DNA of 64,000 nt from Elmis aenea (GCA_947652605.1 OX393576.1:49266966-49330965); one strand, 5' to 3'; shown: positions 46,109 to 57,815, counted from the first letter of the stretch. The notes: generated from the letters alone by a model not told the origin. Made by a program: numbers and translations.

Positions 46109-46763
46109 TACGTAGTGTCCCAGTTATCGTGAACAGCATAGAGATCTCGTAAACGGTAAGAGATACAGAGTTGGTTGAATGATTCAAAATGATTTATGAA
46201 TTATAGCAACAATTCTATAAGAAAATTTTAAAAAACATTTATAGTCTTAGCGCTATTCATAAAAAACAAAAAAATAACCTTTTCGATTTTTGCTTATAAC
46301 TTGCTTATTTGAAATCATACTCAAAATGATTTTCGACTTTATTGGGACACTTGTTTGCGTCAATTTAAAATGTGTTAATAAATTTTACCTATCTTCATTT
46401 GCTTTTGTTATTTTAACGTCACCCTTCTTATTTTAAATACGGGCTGTAGTTGGCTGTGACACAATCTAAAAGAATTTATTTTTCGTTTTAATAATGTACG
46501 AATTGTATGGTTAATTTTAAAAATAAGTAAGAAATGTAACAAATCTGTTCAGTTATTAAAGTTTTTTATGCTTGGTTTTGATTTTCAATAAGCGTTTCTA
46601 ATTTTTTTATGAACAGCGCAAAAACTATTAATATTTTTTAGTATTCTGTTTTTTAGAATAGTTGTTCTGAAATTATAGATTATTTTGACTTATTTAACCA
46701 ACTCTGTAGCTCTTACCGTTAATGATAAACCCATGCTGTTTGTGATAACTGGGACACCCTGTA
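46109..46763. mobile_element. TACAGGGTGTCCCAGTTAT foldback MITE, 655 bp
   Basis: The right end reads (complement) TACAGGGTGTCCCAGTTAT, and the left has the same order with a mutated start (TACGTAGTGTCCCAGTTAT). Shared inner words are GTAAGAG and GAGTTGGTT. It abuts the right arm of the 42846-46112 inverted repeat. Confidence 0.83.
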
Positions 46764-49700
46764 CAGGCGCAACAGTATTTAAATATTAAAAGTTAAAGTT
46801 TATAAAAATACAAACAATTTTAAACTTTTTAGCAATAATGCCCTATCAATTGTTTTTTGTTTCGTAAGCGTATTGTGCTTACTAATATAATTATGAATTT
46901 AAAAAAACAGCTATTTTAAAAAATATATCCGCGGGGAGTAAACCTAATAAACAATTATTTTTTGTTACAATTGAGAAACAGTATGGTATTATTTAAATAC
47001 ATATTATTATAGTCATGGTTTACTGAAACTAATTAAATCCTTAGAGCGAGCTGTGACAACATTTTTTACTGACTGGAAAAAAGAAATAAATTTTATTTGA
47101 CTAAAAAAATTAATGTTTAGAAGACGTCGAAGCATTAAATAAAATAATGTCTTCATTTATTTTAAAATGTATTGATTTTGTTTACATCAACCACTTTGTT
47201 AACGTTATTTTTTTTAATTTTTCTGTCGTAAAAGTACGTACCTGTCAATTTAACTGTTTTATATTTTACACAGCAATAATTATGGCTTTTTAGTCTCGTT
47301 GGCTATTGATTGCAATGACTTTACAATAATACCATTTGCGTGTCAAATATTTTTCATGTCATTTGTGTTATTTTAGAACTGAAATGATAGTAATTATGCT
47401 TGACGTTATTACCGCTTCGCAGATTTAATCAAAAAACAAAAAATCAGCAAAACAGCGATAAGAATTCATTTATAATCGTGATTTGTTGCTCTAACAATCA
47501 TCTGTTACATTGTTTTTGATGTAAACACTTTATCTAAAGTAGACAAGCAATAGTATTATTGCCACATATTTTACGTTTTATTTTACTTGAAAATGTAAAG
47601 GCGAAAAGGTAGTTGGCTAGTGAACAGTAGTACCTACATTACATTTCACGAATGCCTAACGATTCGACATAAATCTTTTGCGACAGTTACATTATTTGCA
47701 TCCTAAGTTGATATGGATAGGTTTACGTTTCCCAGCAAATATCATTGTGAAGACTTTAATATTGCACAAAGTTAAATGTCGGTAAACCAATTTTAATGCT
47801 AAGAATTAAAAAATATACAGCGTGATTGAAATTCGAGGTTAAGCGAGGGGATCTCGCTTATTATAGTAGCTAGACTATAGATTTAAATTTGGCAAAGTTG
47901 CTAAATTTTGTGCTTAATAAATAATCTGAAGAGAAATTGGAAATATCTTAAACGGTATCCAAGAAAATTAGGAAAAACCGGGAAATACGATTTTTGAAAA
48001 TCGTCTATAACTCCTTTGGAGTATGAAATATTTCAAATGTGTAAAAACATTGCCCAAGCAACTTTTTAAGCCGAATCGGATGGTGTCACAAATTTTTCCT
48101 AGATCTATTCGTTTTTGTTTTATGAGAACCAACTTTATTTTTTCTTATGGGCGCAATTTTGCTATTTAGGTACATAATCAAATAGCATTTACTTTGCTGA
48201 ATCAACTGGTATTTTACTTCTTCTTTCATTAAAAAAATACGTAATTAGTGTATATTTACTACAGTTAAAGTCGTTATTGTTTTTGTTCCTAAGCGTATTT
48301 TATAATGGCGAACAGAGTTTATTTTCTTATTATTTCTAAATGATTAAGAAGATGTAAAAAACTTAGTTTTTCTAAATAAAAATATAAGAATTTCAACAAT
48401 TTAGTTATACCGCGGTTATCATACAACGCGGGTTTGCGAGGTTATATTGGACCCGCGTTGTAAGTGAGATCCATTGTAATTATTTGAAATTTCCCAACAA
48501 GCTAAGATTTGGTTGGTTACAGAACTATCCCTACCGCGTGTATCACACGAATCATACGTTTTATAATCTTACCCTGTCTATAAACATAATCCAGTCAGAT
48601 CATTTTTGCAGATAAAAAGTGGACGTTCACAGACAAAACTAGTTTGTGTTATTAAGATCGTTACCGTTTCCGTTTAAAAAAAATCTACTAACATCGTAAT
48701 TTTGTTTTAAAATATTTATTCTGTGGTCATCTTCGAAAAAAACTTAATCAAAAAAGAGTCGGCAGTTTTTCCGACTATTAAAAAAAGCTCCGACTCCTCA
48801 ACTTCCGACTCCGACTCTGACTCCCCATTCCCGATAATACACCAATAATACTGCAAAACAAAGAGTTATTTGTTTTTAAAGATGCCATGAACAAAGTACG
48901 CTATACGCTTGGTCGTTGTAAAAATAAGGGTTAATCTCATGAAACAGAAATATTTGATAATTCGCCGTTATTTTTCCAATTAGGTAATTGCATTAATAGT
49001 TTTTTATTTTATTGCATTACCTAAAGGTTATTCAGTAATATTTTTTAATGCAAAAACCCTATATTGCGCATATTTTAACTGCGTATAGAAAGAACAAACG
49101 AAGCTATGGCAATCTTTTTTTTTAAATTTGTATTTAGAATTAAATTGTTTAATTTTTTCTTAATTCAACTAATTTCGTATCTGTTAAAATTGGTTAGGTT
49201 GGACATTTTATATATTAACTCGCCTCCGCACAAAATTATCAACAAAAAGTCATCAGATAATTAAAATATAAAAATAAATAATCTTTGACTAACAAAATGT
49301 AGGACAATTTCAGAATAATTTATAAAATATTAAGGACCTATACTTACGAACATCTGAGTCTGCTTTAATGCAGATATTAAACATAATATAATTCTAATTT
49401 TCCTCCTGCATATGACAGGTTAAATTATTTTTGCTTATGAGCATATTTTATGGTTTGTATTTCGCTCCAAAATTTTGTTTATGTGATACTTTTTTAAATA
49501 AATATCCTTTAAAATCTCGTTAGGATGAACAAAAGTTAATATTAAAAATTTTAGTTTACATTTGTATGGATTTTATTATGCATTACTTGACTGTTTATTT
49601 ACTTATCACAACTGCCATCTGCAGTTATGCATTGCATCTATTGATTTTTCAATTCCTCCTTTAAGAGTTTTATTTTGGATAAATGTTTTTAATGTTCTTT

Positions 49701-50103
49701 AGTTGCTCACAGTGTTTGTAAGTTTTAGTATGTTAATAAAATTACAGATCAAAAAACTAAGACAACAACGATTAATATTTTAGGATTGGTTATGTTTAAA
49801 TATATTTTTTTTTTACAGTTAAAAGTTCATAAGCGGTTTTCGTTGCTGTCTTATGCGGTTAAGCATTGTCATGCTGTAGAATAGTTCATTTTCTGTTGTT
49901 CTTAAATATAGACGATTCTGCTTCTGCAAAATTAATGCATAGCTAGTGTGATAATTTCAGTGTGAAATTTGAAATGTGTTATATTTTGTTGCCAAATTTA
50001 TTCCCTGTGTAAATTTTGTTATGTGCAATATCTCCCTGGTGTAATTTTATTACGTGTTATTTCTTCTTGAGGAATTTTATTTTGACGCCGTTTAAAATTA
50101 TAC
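46764..50103. other. AT-rich intergenic stretch with scattered small structures
   Basis: TACAGCGTGATTG at about 47818 is a mutated end of the TACAGGGTGT family followed by GGGGATCTCGCTTATTATAG. ACAACGCGGGT/ACCCGCGTTGT (48423-48433 and 48451-48461) form an 11-bp hairpin. A GACTCC-rich patch (48758-48830) resembles the GAGTCGG MITE. No gene is seen. Confidence 0.5.
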
Positions 50104-50260
50104 TTAACACGTTCGCTGCGGCGCTATTCGGCAGTTCTTTGGCGTTGACTGCTTTACATACCGCCCGGGTCTTGTAACAGCTCATTCTTGCTGTGCGATA
50201 CGTACCGCGCGGGATGTATAAGCAAGGTTAAAAACAAACCCATCTTAAACTTTTTTTGCC
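50104..50260 (+). mobile_element. piggyBac-like terminus (one end)
   Basis: TTAA at 50104-50107 is followed by CACGTTCGCTGCGGCGC and then paired words, ACATACCGCCCGGG and ACGTACCGCGCGGG. TTAACACGTT with a G/C-rich subterminal part is typical of piggyBac-like ends. The opposite end and a transposase are not recognised. Confidence 0.5.
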
Positions 50261-52156
50261 AACTGTTTGGATATTTGGGCAATTTAATCTTTATTACAAA
50301 CAACCAATTTAAGGTCTCACTCCGCACTTATATTGCAAACTTAACTGGTGAGCTCTAAATATACTTCAATTTAAACTATTTTCTTTTTCTTCTTTATAGG
50401 TTCCTCTTGTACCTTTCGGTGTCAAGGTATTAAACTATTTTAAACACGCATTATTATTTTCATAAACATTATCCTCTTGTTTAAGTTTATATTTTCTTGT
50501 TCAATCCAAAATAAAATGTCGTTTAAATATGAGTGGGTAGTAATTATAAATGGAACGCACGCTATTAAAAATATTTAGTGTAAACACGATTCACATAACA
50601 TGACTTATTATAATGATCTGATATAACTTTAAAAATTAATCTTGTTTATTGTTTCTATTAAAATTCTTTCAAAGCGTTGTATTTAAATATTTTGACGTTT
50701 TGCTTTATTAAAAAATTCAGTGAAATTTGGACTTGTGGTGGCGTCTCGGGCTAAACATATTTAGATGGTGTCAGCTTCTAAACTAGCACGTAATAAATGG
50801 GTTAAGTTGTATAATATTAAGGTGTTATATCGAGGGTATATATAATTTCAAGATGTCATTCAGTTTGTGATTAATTATAACCGAATGGTATCGATCCTAC
50901 ATGCGAAATCGGGTAACGTCTTCGTAGTAGATTAATTTTTAAGTGATTAATGTAGCGAAGGTTTGTGTAACTAAGCAAACTAGGTCTAATTGAGTTTTGA
51001 TACTAAGTCAATGATTTATGCAAAATAAATAAAGCGTTAAAATCTAACGACTCCGCAATAAGCAGTGACTCGGTGTGCATGCTAGGGTAAACTTCTAATT
51101 GGAAAAGTTTTCATATGTCAATAAACAAAGACCCATTCGTGACGGTTTCCATAACCGAAGTGAACGAGGTGAACAAAGGCAAGACGGGGGTAATTTGTAG
51201 GCTACTAATGAGGCGGCTATCGCTGTTCTCAGACGATCATATCAATATAAAAGTAATGTAGAGGCAATAAAATCCTATTTACATACTCCGCGAATAAAAG
51301 ACGTGTGCGTGCAACAGATTTTAGGGTTGATGTATTTTTAAAGTAGAACCGCAACCGCTTACGAACCCATTGATGCCGACAAACCTGCCATTATTGCTTC
51401 ATCCTGAATATTCTAGCGGTTTGAAGAATTATGCTAGATATTGATGCCAAGTTTGCCAGATCGTTACGTACTAAAATATTCCAATATACACGTTCGTGAT
51501 TTTGCACTACACGCCATCCGTCTTAATGATACCTCTGCCGGGCCTCCGCGACACTAATGTGGCTCAAACATGTATATTCGGGCATTCGTTTCAGTTATGT
51601 ATTCGCATTTATAAACACTAAGTATTAATAAACAAGCAAATTTATATTTCAGTTTTCGTTCCGTGTACTTACCGGTGATTTTAAATAATAATGGTATAAG
51701 TAGCACCATATAACACACGCAAAATACAACATGTGGTCCATATCATATTGGAAAATGATTTAAAATCTTTATCAAACAAATCAATCTTTCGTATTTAATT
51801 GTTTTTTTCTAAAATTAGAAGTTACAAAAATCTATATTGATGAGACAATTTTTTATCGGCTTCAGCTGTATTGGCGTTGGAAACGAAATATTTTTTCTGC
51901 AACTTTCACGAAAGTACAAAAATTGTAATGTATAAAACCATTGGAGAAAGTATTGTTATTCATGGATCCGAGTGCTGAATAAGTAACGAAAATGATGCTT
52001 TTAAGATACAGGCAATGGAATTGAACTGCCTCACAAGAGATGACTGAATGGAACGCAAGAAATGGAGACTAGGATTTGAAAAATCACGACTGCTCTAACA
52101 AATTCGCATATCAATGTACATACATTTATTATTTAAAAATTATTGAAAAAATATTA
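50261..52156. other. Intergenic stretch, nothing recognised
   Basis: Short open frames carry no recognisable motif. The somewhat less AT-rich part at 51100-51600 could be decayed coding sequence, but I cannot name it. Confidence 0.4.
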
Positions 52157-52368
52157 CATTATTACAGGGGTTTGGAGCGGAGCGCGGAGCTGGAGCGCGA
52201 AGCTGGAGCGCGGAGCAGTGGAGCAATGGGTTTTTGCCCGGAGCGGGAGCGGAGCCCGGAGCAAAGAATTTTGAATGCTCCACTGCTCCACTTTACTATT
52301 ATAAACTACATTTTTTTTTCATGAATTATTCTCATGGGTATAGTATTTAATAAAATTATAAATAAACT

Positions 52369-53607
52369 ATCTTCGTTCCCGGGTTTGGAACCGCGTCTTC
52401 TTGATTTGTGTGACGTTTCGACCATTCTATGTTGGTCTTTATCAAACGACTGAATTGGTGGGTTTGTTGCAGGGTTTATATATCCGGCTGTGGAGGCGTG
52501 GTGTTCCGCCTGACGAGTTCGTTTCGCCTCACCGATTTCTTGATGACCGGTTTCCAAATGCTTGGTAGTTGCAGGCCTATGTCTCTGTTAAAGTTGTTGG
52601 GGTTCTTGGCAATTTCCATAGATTCCCTAAATAGTCTAGGCCAGAAGTGGTTGGCGCGGGCCAGTAATTTTGTGTCGTCGAAGACTAGGCCACAGTGTAT
52701 ACTGCAAATCAACCCACACCAATCGGTATCTAAACGCAGCATCACACCACCACCCGGCCCAAAAACAATCAGTGATCAACACGTTAATCCACAAAGCCAA
52801 AGAAATATGTACCCCAGAGACCATCCAAGAAGAATTAAACATGCTTACAAGAGCTCTGCAGGAAAACGGTTATCAACAAAGACATATACTTCGAACCATA
52901 CAGAAAAGTGCCACGCCGAAGGAGAAAACGAAGAAGGACTACATCGCTACAACTTATCTACCCTACATCGGAGGAGTAACCAACAGAATATCGAAAATAC
53001 TCCAAAAACACAACATCAATACAGTCTTCAACGCTCCAGTGACGCTCTCCAGTAAACTAAGAAGAACGCCTGGCTAAGGATTGAATCACCCGGGAATATA
53101 TAGCATACCCTGCTCCTGTGGAAAAGTATATATAGGACAGACTGGCAGAAGCATACAAACGCGCCTTAAAGAACATGAAGGGCAAACAAAAAGAAAACAA
53201 ATAGAAAAATCGGCCGTAGCAGAACATGCCCAGGACATGGGGCATACCATACTTTTCGACGACACAAAATTACTGGCCCGCGCCAACCACTTCTGGCCCA
53301 GACTATTTAGGGAATCTATGGAAATTGCCAAGAACCTCAACAACTTTAACAGAGACACAGGCCTGCAACTACCAAGCATTTGGAAACCGGTCATCAAGAA
53401 ATCGCTGAGGCGAAACGAACTCGTCAGGCGGAACACCACGCCTCCACAGCCGGATATATAAACCCTGCAACAAACCCACCAATTCAGTCGTTTGATAAAG
53501 ACCAACATAGAATGGTCGAAACGTCACACAAATCAAGAAGACGCGGTTCCAAACCCAGGAACGAAGATTGTAACATGGGCGATAGCCGCGAAAGCCTGAA
53601 GAATAAA
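52369..53607 (+). mobile_element. Penelope-like element, 3' part, with inverted tail
   Basis: The insertion is bounded by 11-bp direct repeats ATAAATAAACT (52358-52368 and 53608-53618). The uninterrupted version of this site is visible in the related element near 21080. Bases 52369-52682 are an inverted copy of 53255-53568 (314 bp), so the C-terminal coding end and 3' tail are present twice, in opposite orientation. Such partial inverted copies are well known for Penelope-like elements. The RT core is missing. Confidence 0.87.
52683..53461 (+). pseudogene. Penelope-like protein C-terminus with GIY-YIG endonuclease
   Basis: The frame starts inside the region after RT (HSVYCKSTHTNRYLNAASHH) and continues through a linker with PYIGGVTNRISKILQKHN. 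The GIY-YIG domain follows with GIYSIPCSCGKVYIGQTGRS, then TRLKEHE and AVAEHAQDMGH. It ends RNTTPPQPDI and a stop at 53459-53461. A single in-frame TAA at 53075-53077, just before the GIY-YIG domain, breaks it; the frame is the same on both sides. In the family the GIY-YIG domain nicks target DNA for reverse transcription. The RT catalytic part is absent, so this is not functional. A second, inverted copy of the last part is on the minus strand at 52682-52476. Confidence 0.9.
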
Positions 53608-53669
53608 ATAAATAAACTAAATTTGATTTTTTTGAAGTAAAATTATTATAATGTAACGTTTCTAAATAT

Positions 53670-55140
53670 TAATTTTCATCATTTTGTAGTTGACGCTGGG
53701 TGACGCTACGGTCTGTGTGTTCGCTATTCGTGTAACAGATGTAGCAGCGATCGTTGGAAGTAATTGACAACTTAATACGTTTTTTCACTACTAGTAATAT
53801 AGCGTAGCATTATGACGTATATTAGAATGCCGTGAAATTCAATTTCTCTACCTATGCATGGTTACAGGTCAACAATTTTTCATTATTAACCACTGGTGAA
53901 TAATGAACAAATTTATATTTTTTGATAATGCTGTTGTAGTTTTAAAGAAAAAAAAATTATAGGACGATTTAGTATGATGGAGAAATTCTCTTTATTGGTA
54001 TTTTAGCATTTAAAACGTGGTTTAAATAAATTAATTTAATTTTAAAAACTTTGGTGTATTTAAATAACACGACTTTCGCGCCGTAATAAATGACGGTTGT
54101 CAATATCCACACCGTCGATTGACACAACGTAAAAAAGAGAAAAGTTTTAATGTCAGTATTTTAGATGAAACCATCGCTTAAAAACAATGTTTTTTAATAA
54201 CAATAGTGATTTAGCAAGATGAGTAACACGCAGATTCAATATTTCTATAGAATAGATAGGTACTTAACTTTTTATATTTTAGGTTAGAAAGTGCGTACAT
54301 AACATAAATGGGTTTGTCTTACTAGTAGTGAAAAAATAGTATATACACCACGGTAGAGAAGTCTTATAGCCTTCGGGCCCTTAGATCCCTCGGCGCTTCG
54401 CGCCTCGTGATCTAATCTGAGCCCTCAGGCTATATTAGTTGACTTCTCTACCTTGGTATATAATATACTATTATGAGGTTAGGTTCAGTTTGTTTTTGCT
54501 ATAAAGTGTCACAGAAAGTAAAAATTTCGTATTTAATACTAATAGTTATTTATATTTGAGAATATAAATAGTGTATGTTTATATTTTATCGAAACAGGTA
54601 TGTCATCTCATATGTATAGATATTTTAAGCAAAACTTTGTGAGAAATAACGAAAGATTAGAGCGTTTTTGAGTTGTAAAAATTTCCATTAACTATTTATT
54701 GATTTAAAAAAAATTTAATAAATGAATAAAACGGTTTCTTTTTTTATTGTAATTTCAAATAAATAGGGCCCGGCCATCCCCTAAAATAAGGATAAAGAAA
54801 AAAAAATTTTTGACGCTTTTATTAAAAACCAAAATATAAAAATAATTTATAAAAAATAGGACGAAAACAAAAATGGTTTTTGATAATTATTAAAAACATT
54901 TAACAACAAATTTAGGAAGATTGAACGCATGTAGCTATATTAAAGTATTTGGTGTTGTATTTTTTATACAATTTTTATTCCTTTTTCAAGATTTAATTAA
55001 TTTGTCTTTAAATTATTATATTTATTGATAAAATTTTTGCTTGCCCTCATTTTAGAGGGTGGTCCTATTAACATGCTCCTTTCAAAATGTGCAAATTTGG
55101 CTTTGTTTTTAAAAACAAATTTTTAAATAAAAAACTTATT
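53670..55140. other. Interior of the GGAGC hAT-type element
   Basis: No transposase motif. It holds a GC-rich foldback (54336-54472) and otherwise AT-rich DNA. Confidence 0.5.
54336..54472. repeat. GC-rich foldback of 137 bp
   Basis: The left arm (54336-54387) and right arm (54409-54472) pair through AATAGTATA, GGTAGAGAAGTC, TATAGCC and TTAGATC words with small bulges. The tip is a G/C-rich hairpin, GGCGC-TTC-GCGCC. The high GC content stands out against the AT-rich surroundings. No known family was recognised. Confidence 0.75.
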
Positions 55141-55269
55141 TTATTAATATATTAATATTAGGAGCGCGGAGCGGAGCGGGAGAGGAGCTGGAGCAGGCAT
55201 CTTGATGCCGGAGCAGAGCTGGAGCGGAGCAACAAAAAAATTGGACTGCTCTAAACCCCTGCATTATTA

Positions 55270-57194
55270 TGTAAAGGTGGAAATCGTACAAATATTTAGA
55301 AGTATAGTTTAATAAGGATATTTACTGGCGTAGTTAGGGGGGCTAGAGGGGATTGAGCCTCTCATGAGCCTACCATTAGCCCTTCTGGCTTAGTTGAATA
55401 ACTCAAGACAGATTCAATTATTTGTTAATTATCAACATTGAAAGAGAAACTATAAAAAAACTGAATCCCCAAGAATAGCATTTTGTCTTCTGATTTCAAT
55501 GACATATATGACACTTTATATCTAAAATGATATTTTACCACAAAAATTTAAGAAAAATTCATTGTCCAATTTTTTAATTAATTGATCTTTACAAAAAATA
55601 AATAAATAAAAAACAAAACAATTTTTTGTTGTGTTAAAACTGTCACATAAATATTATCGTGATTAATTGCATAATTTGCAACCAGCTAATAATTCTTTGA
55701 TATTTGTGCTTTTGTTCGCAAGTTTTATTTTTACTATCTTCTGGTAGTACATTTTTAATTAATTAATTTATTCACTATCCCTCTGTGTATTGCGGAGTAT
55801 TGTTAAAATAATTTTCGTCAATTATGGATAATAAAAGGAGTTACAAATATACTTAAAAAGTGTTGTTTTTCATCTTTAATAAAATGGTTTTCACAAACAA
55901 ACAAAAAAAACAGGACATATCAAAGAATTTCTAGCTGGTTGCAAACTATACAACTAACCTCTTCAGGGACGAATTAATAAAAGCCGCAAAAAAGTACTTT
56001 TAATTTTTAAAAACGTAATTTTTATTGAAAATACATTCAAAACAATGAATTAAAACAGAAATTTTAAAAAACAAAAGCGAAAAATAATGCACGCATTTGT
56101 GGCCATTGGGCGGTAAGGGCACGTTATAAATTAAATGACTTCATACATTCAGGGCACAGGTTCATTGCATTTCTCGCATATATAACAAATTAGACAAAAA
56201 TAACGCTTTGTACCCATATCCTCCATTCTTTTAAAATACTGGTTGCACATACAATATAGAAGATAATCAATATGTAGCACATACCATATGCTAGGTTTAG
56301 AAAAAAATTACTACCACAGTTGATAAGCGTACACAGATGTGTACGTTTACTAATCTCTTGTCAATGAGCATGAACATTGTAAATAATCTCTAAAATTTAC
56401 ATGGTTTATGTTAATTAAATATATTTTACATATCTTTCAACTTTTTTAAACTGAAATTATAGAGATCTTTGGTTAATAATAAAATAAATTTATTAGTATA
56501 GAAAAACGGTCAACAAATTTCAGTACCACGCTATTTATTATGACCAGTAATATGACATTTCATGTTTGTTTGCCCATATTTCTTTTTTTTTGTTAGCAAA
56601 TATTGTAGTGATTGCCTACTTGTAGTAATTTTCATTAAATTTTTTTTTACCGCGGCTGACATAAAAAAACTAAACGTACACATATGTGCCAGTATCCCTG
56701 AAGAGGTTAATCACGATCATATTAATGTCAAAGTCACAGTTGTAACACAACAACAAACAAAATAGTTTTTTTTTTTTTGTAAAAGGTCATTTGATTAAAA
56801 AATTGGACAAAATGATTTTTTTTCAAATTTTGTGGTAAAATATCATTTTAGATATTAACTGTCATATATCACAAAAATTTCCCCGTATTTAAAAAAATGA
56901 AGTTGATTATGTTTCTGAAGAGACGAAACGTTCTTGGAAATTTTATCTTATCTCACAATATAAAGTGTAAGAAGTTGCCATGGAGAAGTGCTTCCAGATT
57001 GTCGATATTTAAAAAAATGTAGGAAATAGAGCAAAAAAAACAAATCAATTTTTTTCAGTTTTTCTTGAATAACTTTTGAACTAAGACGGTTATGAAAATT
57101 TTCTTTGCAGATATTTTATAGCATCTAATTTCGCAACGTTGCCCTAATTTAACCGACCTCGTAGCTCTTAAGATAAGCGAAATCCCCATGCATT
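55270..57194. other. AT-rich stretch with possible hAT end at 55324
   Basis: ACTGGCGTAGTTAGGGGGGC at about 55324 resembles the complement of a word ending at 58310, CCATTGGCGTAGTTAGCC. The two may be ends of one decayed element, but flanking duplications are only partly alike. No gene is seen. Confidence 0.35.
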
Positions 57195-57340
57195 TACTCG
57201 AATTTGGGACACCCTGTATGAGATAACAATAAATAAATATTAAACTAGTGTACAACTAGACATTTATTACTCGAATTTGGGACACCCTGTATGAGATAAC
57301 AATAAATAAATATTAAACTAGTGTACAACTAGATATTTAT
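57195..57340 (+). repeat. 73-bp tandem duplication containing a MITE end
   Basis: The unit starting TACTCGAATTTGGGACACCC occurs at 57195 and again at 57268, with one difference near the end. It includes the terminal GGGACACCCTGTAT of the foldback family plus about 50 bp of flanking DNA, so the duplication happened after the MITE inserted. Confidence 0.85.
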
Positions 57341-57404
57341 TAGGCATTCTTACTAGTTATTGACTATATTTTTTGTCACTCTTTAGCCGTATGATTTTTA
57401 AACG

Positions 57405-57703
57405 TAATAAATTGTTTTTTGTGCGATCGTACTAGAAACAGCTGTTTGAGTACGCGTTAGCAACCATAAAGTACTGCATTACCGGCCCCATCCTTAGCAA
57501 CGGCCGTAAAAGTTACTTTTCAGGCCGTTACCCTTAGCAACGGCCGAAAAAGTAACTTTTACGGCCGTTGCTAAGGAGAGGGCCGGTAATGCAGTACATA
57601 CGCCGTCATCTCAGTGACAGAATGTCACGTAGTTTCTAACCTAAAATTTTGAAAATTACTAAAAATTTAAATTGTTTTTAATTCGATCGCACAAAAAATG
57701 TAA
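57405..57703. repeat. Nested foldback with GC-rich core
   Basis: The outer words TTTTGTGCGATCG (to 57428) and CGATCGCACAAAA (from 57684) are inverted. Inside, 57471-57520 and 57548-57597 are 50-bp arms, GTACTGCATTACCGGCCC against its complement, joined by a 27-bp spacer with a partial extra copy of CTTAGCAACGGCCG. The core is GC-rich and palindromic; no ORF. Confidence 0.8.
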
Positions 57704-57704
57704 T

Positions 57705-57815
57705 ATGCACCTCGGCCAAAACGTACTTCCTCGGCCTTGCCTGTTTGCTGGCCTCGACTACGTCTCGGCCAGCAAACCAGACGCGGCCGAAAAAGTTACA
57801 CTTTTTGGCCTTGAT
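57705..57815. repeat. GC-rich foldback of about 110 bp
   Basis: GTTTGCTGGCC and GGCCAGCAAAC (near 57742 and 57767) form the inner stem, with CTCGGCC/GGCCGA words outside. It shares GGCCGAAAAAGT with the adjacent foldback, so the two are probably related. Confidence 0.65.

Larger units (their letters stand above)
42846..46112. repeat. Inverted repeats of about 165 bp, 3.3 kb apart
   Basis: Bases 42846-43012 and about 45943-46112 are inverted copies sharing ACGTAATACACAGGTCTAGA at the outer ends and CGGTGGTTGG further in; both contain an AATAAA-type word. The arms bound 2.9 kb with no transposase ORF. A hAT end (44576) and a foldback MITE (45047-45672) lie inside. This could be a large non-autonomous TIR transposon or two opposed solo repeats. 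Confidence 0.65.
52165..55261. mobile_element. hAT-type element with GGAGC-repeat ends, 3097 bp
   Basis: The left end is CAGGGGTTTGGAGCGGAGC (52165), the right end (complement) CAGGGGTTTAGAGCAG, ending at 55261. Exact 8-bp duplications CATTATTA lie at 52157-52164 and 55262-55269. Both ends contain tracts of GGAGC-type repeats. A Penelope-like element (52369-53607) is nested inside; without it the host element is about 1.85 kb. No transposase is recognised. A fragment of the same family lies in the opposite orientation at 21013-21290. Confidence 0.87.

Noticed and set aside
53480..53560. Hammerhead ribozyme in the Penelope tail (CGAAACGTC word)
   Set aside because: Penelope-like elements can carry hammerhead motifs, but I could not find the CTGATGA core at the needed place in either tail copy.
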